A DNA stretch of 19,440 nucleotides from Scleromatobacter sp038208735 (GTDB lineage Bacteria; Pseudomonadota; Gammaproteobacteria; Burkholderiales; Burkholderiaceae_C), in assembly GCA_038208735.1 (NCBI GenBank), contig JBBQYL010000083.1, forward strand, positions 1-19,440. The letters run 5' to 3'. Under the pieces are notes generated by a model. That model worked only from the letters and a program-made list of their open reading frames with translations, had not been told where the DNA came from and ran no database searches. The position numbers were made by a program, and so were the translations under genes. This document shows positions 1 through 7,967 of this stretch, one piece after another (the stretch's first letter is position 1; each line of letters starts with the position of its first letter).

Positions 1-332
1 TTGACCGCGTAGCCACGGGCGGCCAGCAGCGGCAGCAGCGAGGGCACGGCATGCGGGCACAGGTCGATCTCGACGCCCAGGCCGCGGGCCGCGTAGGCCG
101 CCTCGATCGCCGCCAGCGCGGAAGGATCGACGGGCTCGTCCAGCCCCAGGCCCGTGACGTGGTTCAGCTTGCGGCCGAACAGCGGCTCGGTGAAGGCGGC
201 GACGCCGCCGCCGATCCCCACGACGTGCGCGTCGTTGCCTTGCAGCGCCCGCCAGGTCTCGACCTGCAGCCTCAGGTGATGGGCCTCGGCGCGTTCGATG
301 GCGCGGGCGACGTCAGGGGAGGTGAGGATCAC
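1..332 (-). CDS. GNAT-like N-acetyltransferase, N-terminal part (cut by window edge)
   Basis: An open frame runs from a GTG at 332-330 off the left edge, giving about 110 residues that begin VILTSPDVARAIERAEAHHL. The segment contains GIGGGVAAFTEPLFGRKLNH, then a GLGLDEPVD stretch and VEIDLCPHAVPSLLPLLAARGY. This pattern resembles the N-terminal half of some proteobacterial GNAT-fold acetyltransferases; the acetyl-CoA binding motif would lie outside the window. The start is well bounded: the in-frame codon two positions upstream is the TGA that ends the preceding response regulator, and no ATG lies near the start. There is no clear Shine-Dalgarno sequence, so translation probably depends on coupling to the upstream gene. 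It would be the third gene of the AlgZ/AlgR-like operon, a place often taken by hemC in related genomes. Family assignment is by resemblance only. Confidence 0.6.
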   Translation of the reverse strand, partial: MILTSPDVARAIERAEAHHLRLQVETWRALQGNDAHVVGIGGGVAAFTEPLFGRKLNHVTGLGLDEPVDPSALAAIEAAYAARGLGVEIDLCPHAVPSLLPLLAARGYAV

Positions 333-335
333 GTC

Positions 336-1115
336 TCAGACGCCGTCTTCGGCCAGAAGCTCGCGCACCTGCGTCAGCTGCCGGCGCGACACCGCCAGCC
401 ACTCCTGCGTGGCGCCTACCTGCACGGCCCAGCCCTCGGCGTCGCCCTCGCCTTCCGTGGGCGCACGGCGTTCCAGCTTGGTGACCGCGGTGCGCGCCAC
501 CAGCGCGTTGCGATGGATGCGCAGCATGGTGTCGCCCAGGCGTTGCTCCAGGTCGGACAGCGAGTCGTCGAGCACGTAGGCGTGGGCCGGCGTGCGCAGC
601 GTCACGTACTTGAGCTCGGCCTTCAGGTACAGGATGTCGGCCACCGGCACGCGCTGCACGCGGCCGCGGTCGCTCACCACCAGCACGGGCTGCTCGGCGG
701 GCGCCGCCGGGGCGGCGACGGGACCCGGCGGCACCGGGCGATCGAGGCGCTGCGCCACGCGCACCAGTGCCTCCTGCAGGCGGGCGCGGCGCACGGGCTT
801 GGTGAGGTAGTCGACGGCGTCGATCTCGAAGGCCTTGAGCGCGTGGTGGGCGTGCGCCGTCACGAACACGATGCGCGGCGGCTGCTCGGTGGCGCGCAGG
901 CGCTCGGCCAGCTGCAGGCCATCGAGCCCCGGCATGTTGATGTCCAGCAGCACCAGGTCGGCCTGGTTGCCCGCGAGCCAGTGCAAGGCCTCGGCGGCGC
1001 TGCCGGCCTCGCCGGCCACCTCGGCGGCGGGCGCGGCGCAGTCGGCCAGCAGGCTGCGCAGGCGCAGGCGCGCCAGGTCTTCGTCGTCGACGATCAGCAC
1101 TTTCAGGCGGTTCAT
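336..1115 (-). CDS. algR: LytTR-type response regulator (AlgR-like)
   Basis: This 259-residue protein has an N-terminal receiver domain (residues 3-120) with acidic pocket D10/D11, phosphoacceptor D58 in LLDINMPG, T86 and K106. A linker rich in Pro and Ala leads to a C-terminal LytTR DNA-binding domain (about 155-255), recognisable from ILYLKAELKYVTLRT and the MLRIHRNALV stretch. The frame stays open 36 codons further upstream, but the receiver begins MNRLKVLIVDDED, so the ATG at 1115 is chosen. It lies 31 bp downstream of the AlgZ-like kinase gene, so the two form a cognate pair. In Pseudomonas, AlgZ/AlgR controls alginate and type IV pilus functions; no target of this protein can be read from the window. 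The symbol is by family resemblance, not proven orthology. Confidence 0.9.
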   Translation of the reverse strand: MNRLKVLIVDDEDLARLRLRSLLADCAAPAAEVAGEAGSAAEALHWLAGNQADLVLLDINMPGLDGLQLAERLRATEQPPRIVFVTAHAHHALKAFEIDAVDYLTKPVRRARLQEALVRVAQRLDRPVPPGPVAAPAAPAEQPVLVVSDRGRVQRVPVADILYLKAELKYVTLRTPAHAYVLDDSLSDLEQRLGDTMLRIHRNALVARTAVTKLERRAPTEGEGDAEGWAVQVGATQEWLAVSRRQLTQVRELLAEDGV

Positions 1116-1146
1116 GGCCGCGGGCTCCCGGTGGTCGACTGCATTC

Positions 1147-2181
1147 TTACAGGGGAACGGCCAGGCGCACGCGGAACCGCCCGCCGTCGATCGGGCCGGC
1201 CTGGAACTCGGAGCGGAAATCATGCATCAGGCGCAGGCGCTCGCGCGAGCTCACCAGGCCGATGCCGTGGCCCGGCGCCGAGGCGCCGCCCACGGTGTTG
1301 ACCACCTGCACCCACGCGCGGCCGTTCCGCGCGCGCGCGCGAATCTGCACGCGCCCGCCCGCGTCGTTGGGCTCGACGCCATGGCGCACCGCGTTCTCCA
1401 CCAGCGGCTGCAGCAGCAGCGGAGGCACGCGCACGTGGGCGATCGCATCGTCGACGTCCCACTCCACCTCCAGCCGCTTGCCGAAGCGCATGCCCTCGAT
1501 GGCCAGGTAGAGCCGCGCGAGACGGATCTCCTCGCCCAGCGTGGAATCGCCCTCCAGCGCGCCGAGCGCCGCGCGGAACAGCTCGGACAGGTCTTCCAGC
1601 ACCTCTTCGGCGCGCGTGGGATCCACCCGCACCAGCGCGATGGCGGTGTTGAGCGTGTTGAACAGGAAATGCGGCTGCACCCGCGACTGCAGCTCGATCA
1701 GGCCGGCCTCGGTGGCCGCCGGCAGCGTGGCGCGCACGCGCAGCTCGAGCCAGTGATAGACGACCGCGCCCAGCAACGCGCCGGCGCCGACGATGGCGGC
1801 CACGTTGGTGGAGTCGCCCGCGTCCAGGCCCATCATGCGCAGCGGCAGGCAGGCCAGCCAGGACGCGAGGGCCGCCACCGCCGCGGCGCAGGCCAGGCGG
1901 CCCGTGAAGGGCAGTCGAGCCAGCAGCCGCTCGAGGCCGCAGCAGGCCACCAGCCACGCGAGCGTGGCGGGCACGCCCACGCCGGCGCCGACGATGGCGT
2001 GGCCGAGCCACGCGGACAGCGAGCCGCTGCCGAACGCCGCGCCGGCAGTGACGATCACCTGCACGCCCAGCAGCGCCCGCAGGATCGTGCCGGGCTCGCA
2101 CAGCGTGGGCAGCGTCCCGCGGCGCAGGCTCGCCACGGGCGCTTCGCCGAGCAACGTGGTGGAGGCGGTGACGGTGTCCAT
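1147..2181 (-). CDS. algZ: Sensor histidine kinase, LytS/AlgZ type (His_kinase PF06580)
   Basis: The 344-residue product has hydrophobic segments between about residues 36 and 145, consistent with about four membrane helices. A cytoplasmic kinase of the LytS/AlgZ class follows: phosphoacceptor H171 in LQSRVQPHFLFNTLNT, N-box N263 in PLVENAVRHGVE, and glycine box GHGIGLVSSRERL near 304-316. It would autophosphorylate and pass phosphate to the LytTR regulator just downstream. The ATG at 2181 is preferred over an in-frame ATG 12 codons upstream, because a -10-like CACAAT lies 8 nt before it. The gene is divergent from argH with a 97-bp gap, the usual Burkholderiales arrangement. The signal it senses is unknown. 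Confidence 0.88.
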   Translation of the reverse strand: MDTVTASTTLLGEAPVASLRRGTLPTLCEPGTILRALLGVQVIVTAGAAFGSGSLSAWLGHAIVGAGVGVPATLAWLVACCGLERLLARLPFTGRLACAAAVAALASWLACLPLRMMGLDAGDSTNVAAIVGAGALLGAVVYHWLELRVRATLPAATEAGLIELQSRVQPHFLFNTLNTAIALVRVDPTRAEEVLEDLSELFRAALGALEGDSTLGEEIRLARLYLAIEGMRFGKRLEVEWDVDDAIAHVRVPPLLLQPLVENAVRHGVEPNDAGGRVQIRARARNGRAWVQVVNTVGGASAPGHGIGLVSSRERLRLMHDFRSEFQAGPIDGGRFRVRLAVPL

Positions 2182-2189
2182 GAACCCGC

Positions 2190-2219
2190 ATTGTGGGTGA
2201 GCGCGGTGGCATCGCACAA
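2190..2219 (-). promoter_or_regulatory. Candidate sigma-70 promoter for the kinase/regulator operon
   Basis: On the minus strand a TTGTGC hexamer (2219-2214) is followed after 18 bp by CACAAT (2195-2190). The -10-like hexamer ends 8 nt before the kinase ATG at 2181, so the transcript would be leaderless or nearly so. No good Shine-Dalgarno sequence precedes the ATG, which agrees with that. The match is partial and unproven. Confidence 0.35.
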
Positions 2220-2265
2220 GGAAGCCGACGTGCGGTCTTGCGAAGCCTGCGAGCGGCGTGCCGCG

Positions 2266-2271
2266 TAAAAT
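2266..2271 (+). promoter_or_regulatory. Candidate -10 element of argH
   Basis: TAAAAT stands 7 nt upstream of the argH ATG (2279) in otherwise GC-rich DNA. I see no well-spaced -35: TTGCGA at 2238-2243 leaves a 22-bp spacer. If this is the -10, transcription begins at or within a base or two of the ATG. No Shine-Dalgarno sequence is visible. Confidence 0.4.
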
Positions 2272-2278
2272 CCGGCGG

Positions 2279-3712
2279 ATGAACGAAAATCAGTTCGACA
2301 AGAAGTCCCAGGCCTGGTCCGCCCTCTTCTCGGAGCCCATGAGCGAGCTCGTCAAGCGCTACACGGCCAGCGTCGACTTCGACAAGCGCCTCTGGCAGGC
2401 CGACATCGCGGGCAGCCTGGCGCACGCCGAGATGCTGGCCGCGCAGAAGGTGATCGCCGACGCCGACTACGCCGACATCCAGCGCGGCATGGCGCAGATC
2501 AGCGCCGACATCGCGGCCGGCACCTTCGAGTGGAAGCTCGACCTGGAGGACGTTCACCTCAACATCGAGGCACGCCTGACACAGCTGGTGGGCGACGCCG
2601 GCAAGCGCCTGCACACCGGCCGCTCGCGCAACGACCAGGTGGCCACCGACGTGCGGCTGTGGCTGCGCGGCGAGATCGACGAGATCGCGGTGCTGCTGGT
2701 GGAGATGCAGAACGCCCTCCTCTCCGTGGCCGAGCGGCACACCGAGACCGTGATGCCCGGCTACACCCACCTGCAGGTGGCCCAGCCGATCAGCTTCGCG
2801 CACCACCTGCTGGCCTACTTGGAGATGTTCGCGCGCGACGCCGAGCGCCTGGCCGACGTGCGCAAGCGCGTCAACCGCCTGCCGCTGGGCGCCGCCGCCC
2901 TCGCCGGCACCAGCTACCCGCTCGACCGCGAGCGCGTGGCCAGCACGCTGGGCTTCGACGGCGTGTGCCAGAACTCGCTCGACGCCGTGAGCGACCGCGA
3001 CTTCGCCATCGAGTTCTCGGCGTTCGCGTCCATCGTGATGATCCACGTGTCGCGCATGGCCGAGGAGATCGTGCTCTGGATGAACCAGAACTTCGGCTAC
3101 GTGGACCTGTCCGACCGCTACTGCACCGGCTCGTCGATCATGCCGCAGAAGCGCAACCCCGACGTCGCCGAGCTGGCACGCGGCAAGAGCGGCCGCGTGG
3201 TGGGCCACCTGATGGCGCTCATCACGCTGATGAAGGGCCAGCCGCTCACGTACAACAAGGACAACCAGGAAGACAAGGAGCCGCTGTTCGACACGGTGGA
3301 CACCGTCAAGGACACGCTGCGCATCATGGCCGAGATGGTGGGCGGCGAGGTGGACGCGGCCACCGGCGCGCGCACCGGCGGCCTCGTGGCCAAGCCCGAC
3401 GCGATGGAACGCGCCGCCCGCCGCGGCTACGCCACCGCCACCGACCTGGCCGACTACCTCGTCCGCAAGGGCGTGCCCTTCCGCGACGCCCACGAAGTGG
3501 TCGCGCATGCGGTCAAGGTCGGCATCGAGCGCGGCAAGGATCTGTCGGAACTGCCGCTGGACGTGCTCCAGGGCTTCCACGGCAGCATCGGCCAGGACGT
3601 CTACGAGGTGCTGACGCTGCAGGGTTCGCTCAATGCGCGCCAGGTGATCGGCGGCACGGCGCCGGTGGAGGCGGTGCGGCAGATTGCGAGACACCGCGCG
3701 CGGCTCGGGTGA
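2279..3712 (+). CDS. argH: Argininosuccinate lyase
   Basis: The 477-residue enzyme splits argininosuccinate into arginine and fumarate, the last step of arginine synthesis, in the cytoplasm as a homotetramer. It belongs to the fumarase/aspartase superfamily. The signature GSSIMPQKRNP occurs at 284-294 with the mobile-loop catalytic serine; HTGRSRNDQ is at 112-120, and the conserved histidine of PGYTHLQ is H164. Length is normal for the family. The ATG at 2279 is chosen because the protein starts MNENQFDKKSQAW, as its relatives do; the seven upstream in-frame codons overlap the candidate promoter. The 3' end overlaps the convergent orphan kinase gene by 83 bp, leaving no room for a terminator between them. 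Confidence 0.98.
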   Translation: MNENQFDKKSQAWSALFSEPMSELVKRYTASVDFDKRLWQADIAGSLAHAEMLAAQKVIADADYADIQRGMAQISADIAAGTFEWKLDLEDVHLNIEARLTQLVGDAGKRLHTGRSRNDQVATDVRLWLRGEIDEIAVLLVEMQNALLSVAERHTETVMPGYTHLQVAQPISFAHHLLAYLEMFARDAERLADVRKRVNRLPLGAAALAGTSYPLDRERVASTLGFDGVCQNSLDAVSDRDFAIEFSAFASIVMIHVSRMAEEIVLWMNQNFGYVDLSDRYCTGSSIMPQKRNPDVAELARGKSGRVVGHLMALITLMKGQPLTYNKDNQEDKEPLFDTVDTVKDTLRIMAEMVGGEVDAATGARTGGLVAKPDAMERAARRGYATATDLADYLVRKGVPFRDAHEVVAHAVKVGIERGKDLSELPLDVLQGFHGSIGQDVYEVLTLQGSLNARQVIGGTAPVEAVRQIARHRARLG

Positions 3713-5144
3713 AGTCCGCAACGAAGGTGGCTGCGGGTGCCCCGGATCCCGCTTTTTCCTCGAACGAGAAATAGAAGGTGGCGCCCTGCCCCGGCCGCCC
3801 CTCGGCCCACAGGCGGCCGCCGTGGCGTTCGACGATGCGGCGCACGATCGTGAGGCCGATGCCGTGGCCCTCGAAACGGTCGGCATGCAGGCGGCGGAAC
3901 GGCACGAACAGTTCGCGCACCTGGGCCTCGGCAAAGCCGATGCCGTTGTCGCGCACGTGGAAGACCACCGTGCCATCCGGCTCGCGCGCGGCGCCCACCT
4001 CGACATGCGGGCGGTCGGCGCTGGCGCTGAACTTGACGGCGTTGGCCAGCAGGTTGGCGAACACCTGGCGCACCAGGGCCGGGTCGGCCTGCAGGTCGGG
4101 CAGCTCGCCCTCGATGGCCACCACCTGCGGCGCGGCGGCGGTGGCGCCGATCAGCAGGTCGGCCACCTCGCGAACCAGCGCGTCGGTGTGCACGGTGCGG
4201 CGCTCGACGGCGCCCTCGGCCGATCGTGCCAGCTGCAGCAGCGACGTGACGAGATCGGTGGAGCTCTCGGACTGGCGCGCGATGGCGGCCAGCAGGCGAT
4301 CGGCGGCCGTGAGGTCGCCGCGGCCCAGCGCCTCGCGCGCCATGCGCGACACGCCCGTGATGCCGCCCAGCGGCCCGCGCAGGTCGTGCGACACGCTGCG
4401 GTTGAAGCTCTCCAGGCCCGCGATGGTTTCGCGCAGCTGGGCGGTGCGCAGCGCCACGCGCAGCTCCAGCGACTGGTTGGTGCGCTCCAGCTCGGCCTGG
4501 ACCTCGTGGCGCGCGGCCAGCTCGCGGGCGCTGCTCGCCTGCGCCCGCACCAGGCCGGTGGTGAGGAGGGTCATGCCCAGCACCGCGTGCGGCACGATCA
4601 GCGAGATGCCCGCGCCGGCCAGGCTGAACCAGCCGTTGAACGCGGCCAGCATCGCCGCCGGGTAGACCAGCGCCGCCAGCATCACGATGCCGTGGCCCAC
4701 GCGCGGCTCGCGCCGCTGCGCCCAGCCGAACAGCACGGCCCAGCCACACATGAACGCCACGATGATGCCGATGGTCTCGCCGCGCGTGAGCCCCCCGCAG
4801 GCCAGCGCGATCAGCGCCACGCCGAACACCATCAGCGTGCCCTGGCGCAGGCGCCGGCTCCAGGCCTCGGGCAGGTCGACGTAGTCGATGAGGCCCCAGG
4901 TGATGAGGCCGTGGGCGAGCAGCCCGAACAGCGCATTGAGGGCCGCCGGCGGCGCGGACAGCGCCGCTCCGGTGGTGTAGTGGCCCACCGCGACGCAGCC
5001 ATACTGCGCGGTGATGGCGAAAAATCCCGCGCAAAGCAGCAGCGTCCAGCGCGCCTTCAGCGAGCGCCAGACCACCAGCATCAGCAAAGCCAGCGTCCCC
5101 TGCACGGCGACGCCGACGAGGGCCATGATTTCGTCGAGAGGCAT
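3630..5144 (-). CDS. Orphan membrane sensor histidine kinase with multi-spanning N-terminal domain
   Basis: This 504-residue protein has about six or seven hydrophobic segments in residues 8-200, so the sensor part is probably embedded in the membrane, without a large periplasmic domain. A coiled-coil linker (about 205-240) leads to a HisKA domain with H253 in NRSVSHDLRGPLGGI. The HATPase follows: N368 in FANLLANAVKF, DNGIGF at 399-404, and GHGIGLTIVRRIVERHGG at 426-443. The ATPase ends near 462; about 40 further residues form a low-complexity Pro/Ala/Ser tail, and the last 27 are encoded antisense to the argH 3' end. There is no regulator gene next to it apart from the NtrC-type one in the block upstream, 90 bp beyond a separate kinase. 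An alternative start is Met7. The stimulus is unknown. Confidence 0.9.
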   Translation of the reverse strand: MPLDEIMALVGVAVQGTLALLMLVVWRSLKARWTLLLCAGFFAITAQYGCVAVGHYTTGAALSAPPAALNALFGLLAHGLITWGLIDYVDLPEAWSRRLRQGTLMVFGVALIALACGGLTRGETIGIIVAFMCGWAVLFGWAQRREPRVGHGIVMLAALVYPAAMLAAFNGWFSLAGAGISLIVPHAVLGMTLLTTGLVRAQASSARELAARHEVQAELERTNQSLELRVALRTAQLRETIAGLESFNRSVSHDLRGPLGGITGVSRMAREALGRGDLTAADRLLAAIARQSESSTDLVTSLLQLARSAEGAVERRTVHTDALVREVADLLIGATAAAPQVVAIEGELPDLQADPALVRQVFANLLANAVKFSASADRPHVEVGAAREPDGTVVFHVRDNGIGFAEAQVRELFVPFRRLHADRFEGHGIGLTIVRRIVERHGGRLWAEGRPGQGATFYFSFEEKAGSGAPAATFVADFTRAARGVSQSAAPPPPAPCRRSPGAH

Positions 5145-5197
5145 GTGTCTGGATGGTAATGAATTTGCCTCCGCGCGTGTGAGGACAAACGCGGCAC

Positions 5198-5232
5198 ATC
5201 GCGTCGAATCGACGCCGCGATGGGGGGCCCCC
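5198..5232. promoter_or_regulatory. Two adjacent palindromes between the kinase genes
   Basis: GCGTCGAATCGACGC (5201-5215) is a perfect 7+1+7 inverted repeat, flanked by ATCGCG (5198-5203) and CGCGAT (5216-5221), which also pair. GGGGGCCCCC (5223-5232) follows, two bases from the stop of the NtrY-like kinase. They could form a terminator-like hairpin for the efflux block, although no T-tract follows on the minus strand, or serve as an operator for the orphan kinase gene downstream. Confidence 0.4.
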
Positions 5233-5234
5233 GA

Positions 5235-6602
5235 CTATTGCGGAAGCGACAAGGTCACGCGCAGCCCGCCACCGCGCCGATTCACCAGCGCGATGCGTCC
5301 GCCGTGGGCCTCCACGATCTCGCGCGCCAACGCCAGGCCCAGGCCCGTGCCGGCCCGCTTGGTCGAGTAGAACGGCAGCAGGGCCTGCGCCAGCACGGTC
5401 TCGCTCATGCCGGGCCCGCGATCCGACACCACCAGCACCAGCTCGCCACGCGACGCCCGGCATGCGAGTGTCACGGCCTCCGGCGCGCTGCCCGACTCGT
5501 GGGCATTCTTCAGCAGGTTCAGCAGCGCCTGCTCCATCTGCGCGGCGTCGAAGCGCGCCGTTTCCGCGGGTTGCGGCCCGTCGAGCTCGAAGCGCGCGTG
5601 CGCCTGCAGCTGCGCAAGGAACACCGACCAGTCCACCTCCTGAACCTGCGGCGCCGGCAGCTTGGCGAAGCGCGCGTAGCCGTCGAGGAAGCCGTGCAGG
5701 TGGCGCGCGCGTTCGCCGATCGACTCGAGCACGCCGATGGCGCGCGCGGCGTCGCCGCGCCGCACCAGCTCGGCCCCGCTGTGCGCGAGCGACGAGATCG
5801 GCGCGAGCGAATTGTTCAATTCGTGGCTGAACACGCGGATCAGCCGCTTCCAGCTGGCCACCTCCTGGCGCGACAGCTCGCGCGTCATGCGGCGCAGCAG
5901 ATGCAGCCGGTGCGGCAGGCCCTGCAGGCGGAAGCCGCGCTGCGACACGTGGAAGGTCTCGTCGCTGCCGTCCACGTCGACGCTGAACAGCGCGTCCTCG
6001 CCACCGGCCAGCGCCGCGCGCAGCGCCTGCGGCGCATCGGCCAGCACCGCGTCGAACGCCAGACCCTGCAGGCTGCGGCCCGCGCCGAGCAGCTGGCGCG
6101 CCGCGATGTTGGCGTAGGCCACGTGGCCGCCGGCGTCGGTCAACACCAGCGCCACGGGCGTGTTCTGCACCACGGTGTCGAGCAGCAGCTCGCGCTGCAC
6201 CAGGTGCTGGCGCTGCTCGCGCAAGGCCTGGCCCAGCTCGTTGTGCAGGCGCACCAGCTCGCGCATCTCGCCGTGGCCATCGGGCGCGATCGACAGCGTG
6301 AAGTCGCCGTCCCGGTAGCTCAGCACGCCGCCTTCGAGCGCGCGCAGCAGGCGCAGCAACGGCGCCAGCGCCACGCGCGCGGCCCACGCGCACAGCGCCA
6401 GCATGATGGCGGCGGTCCAGAAGATGGCCCAGGCGCCGCCGGGTGCCGGCGCCGTCCAGGCCGGCCCCAGTCCCAGCGACACGCGCAGCCAGTCCATCGC
6501 CTGCGGCAGCGGCCATCGCGTCAGCGCCAGCGTGACGACGACGCCCGACAGCGCGGCCAGCGTCATCAGCAGCACGAGGCGGGCGCGCAGCGTGGCGGGC
6601 AT
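5235..6602 (-). CDS. NtrY-like sensor histidine kinase of the efflux block
   Basis: The 455-residue kinase has two membrane helices (about 10-28 and 57-80), with a short loop between them outside the membrane. A HAMP-like region (about 80-125) and a PAS domain (about 138-235, VQNTPVALVLTDAGGHVAYAN) follow. The phosphoacceptor is H260 in VFSHELNNSLAPI, a motif style typical of NtrY/NtrB-type kinases that partner sigma-54 activators. N366 lies in LLNLLKNAHES, the glycine boxes are DRGPG (394-398) and GTGLGL (418-423), and FYSTK is at 411-415. The ATG at 6602 shares one base with the TGA of the activator gene (TGATG), so the two are translationally coupled and almost certainly a cognate pair. 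It would sense an envelope signal and phosphorylate D52 of the activator. Confidence 0.93.
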   Translation of the reverse strand: MPATLRARLVLLMTLAALSGVVVTLALTRWPLPQAMDWLRVSLGLGPAWTAPAPGGAWAIFWTAAIMLALCAWAARVALAPLLRLLRALEGGVLSYRDGDFTLSIAPDGHGEMRELVRLHNELGQALREQRQHLVQRELLLDTVVQNTPVALVLTDAGGHVAYANIAARQLLGAGRSLQGLAFDAVLADAPQALRAALAGGEDALFSVDVDGSDETFHVSQRGFRLQGLPHRLHLLRRMTRELSRQEVASWKRLIRVFSHELNNSLAPISSLAHSGAELVRRGDAARAIGVLESIGERARHLHGFLDGYARFAKLPAPQVQEVDWSVFLAQLQAHARFELDGPQPAETARFDAAQMEQALLNLLKNAHESGSAPEAVTLACRASRGELVLVVSDRGPGMSETVLAQALLPFYSTKRAGTGLGLALAREIVEAHGGRIALVNRRGGGLRVTLSLPQ

Positions 6603-7942
6603 CACGATGCGGGCGGCAACCCGTAGCGTTCCATGCGCCGGTACAGCGCCTGGCGCGACAGGCCCAGCGACTGCGCGGCCCGGCTCACCACGCCGTGCGC
6701 CGCGGCCAGCGCGGCCTCCACCGCGGCGCGGCTGGGCTCGTCGAGATTGCGGACGACGGCATGCGCGGCCTCGGGCAGGCCCAGCCCCTCCAGCGTGACG
6801 GGCTGCCCGCCGGCCAGCAGCGCGGCGCGCTCGATGACGTTCTTCAGCTCGCGCACGTTGCCCGGCCACGCATGGGCGCGCAACGCGTCGCGCGCCGGCT
6901 CGGTGAGCACCGCCCGGCCGGCCAGGAAGTGCTCGGCCAGCGGCAGGATGTCGTCGACGCGCTCGGCCAGCGCCGGCAGGCGCACCTCGATCACGTTGAG
7001 CCGGTAGTACAAGTCCTCGCGGAACGTGCCGTCGCGCACCATCGCGTTCAGGTCGGCGTTGGTGGCGCTCAGCACGCGCACCTTCACGCGGCGCGTCTGG
7101 TTGGAGCCCAGGCGCTGGAACGTGCCGGTATCGAGCACGCGCAGCAGCTTCATCTGCCCGCCCGGCGACAGGTTGCCGATCTCGTCCAGGAACAGCGTGC
7201 CGCCGTCGGCGGCGTCGAAGCGGCCCTCGCGGGCCTTGTTGGCGCCGGTGTAGGCGCCGCTCTCGGCGCCGAACAGCTCGGCCTCGATCAGGTCGGCCGG
7301 CAGCGCGCCGCAGTTGATGGCCACGAATGGGCCGCGCGCCACGGCCGAGTTGGCATGCACGATGGCGGCCACGCGCTCCTTGCCGCTGCCGTTGGGCCCG
7401 GTGATGAGGACCGGCACGTCGGAGCGCGCCACCTGGCAGGCGAGCTCCAGCGTGCGCAGCGTAGCGTCGGCCTCCGCCACCAGGTCGCCCAGCGCGTAGC
7501 GTGCGGCCAGCGCACGCTTGCGCTCGCGGCGCTCCTGGCGCGCGCGGCGCAGCTCGGCGCCCGTCTCGGCCAGCTCCAGCAGGTTCTCCACGGTGGCCAG
7601 CAGCTTGGCGTCGTCCCAGGGCTTGGCCAGGTAGTCGGCGGCGCCGGCCTTCACCAGCTCGACCGCGCTCTCCAGCCGCGTCCACGCGGTGAGCAGCACC
7701 ACAGGCACGTCGACATGGCGCGCGCGGATGGCGCGGAACAGCGCGATGCCCTCCTCGCCCGAGGTCGTGTCGGCGGAGAAGTTCATGTCCTGGATGACGA
7801 CGTCGACCGGCTCGCGCTCCAGCAGGGCCAGGCCCTGCTCCGGCGACAGCGCCACCAGCGCGCGGATGTCGCGCAGCGACAGCGCGAGCGACAGCGCCTC
7901 GCCGACACCCGGGTTGTCGTCGATGACCAGGACGGTGCGCAT
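6602..7942 (-). CDS. NtrC-family sigma-54-dependent response regulator
   Basis: This 446-residue activator has a receiver domain (1-120; phosphoacceptor D52, T85, K107), an AAA+ domain (about 150-385) and a C-terminal Fis-type helix-turn-helix (about 417-441, VVSRAAQSLGLSRQALYRRM). The AAA+ parts are Walker A GPNGSGKE (182-189), a sigma-54 contact loop GAYTGA (229-234, Tyr in place of the usual Phe), Walker B LFLDE (250-254) and FREDLYYRL with the arginine-finger region (307-315). It would form a ring, hydrolyse ATP and open sigma-54 promoters. The best candidate target is the sigma-54 promoter at 14469-14484 in front of the efflux operon that contains this gene. ATG at 7942 is preferred over the GTG one codon upstream. 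The gene lies 25 bp after the small secreted protein gene. Confidence 0.96.
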   Translation of the reverse strand: MRTVLVIDDNPGVGEALSLALSLRDIRALVALSPEQGLALLEREPVDVVIQDMNFSADTTSGEEGIALFRAIRARHVDVPVVLLTAWTRLESAVELVKAGAADYLAKPWDDAKLLATVENLLELAETGAELRRARQERRERKRALAARYALGDLVAEADATLRTLELACQVARSDVPVLITGPNGSGKERVAAIVHANSAVARGPFVAINCGALPADLIEAELFGAESGAYTGANKAREGRFDAADGGTLFLDEIGNLSPGGQMKLLRVLDTGTFQRLGSNQTRRVKVRVLSATNADLNAMVRDGTFREDLYYRLNVIEVRLPALAERVDDILPLAEHFLAGRAVLTEPARDALRAHAWPGNVRELKNVIERAALLAGGQPVTLEGLGLPEAAHAVVRNLDEPSRAAVEAALAAAHGVVSRAAQSLGLSRQALYRRMERYGLPPAS

Positions 7943-7967
7943 CACGCGCCAGTCCCGCGGCAGGCCA

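Noticed and set aside
51..2268. Long plus-strand open frames opposite the response regulator and kinase genes
   Set aside because: They are Arg/Gln/His-rich shadows typical of high-GC antisense frames, with no motifs; the minus-strand frames encode clear receiver, LytTR and kinase domains.
2530..3774. Second long frame inside argH on the plus strand
   Set aside because: Its product is low-complexity Arg/Gly/Pro sequence with no family features, while the other frame is an intact argininosuccinate lyase.
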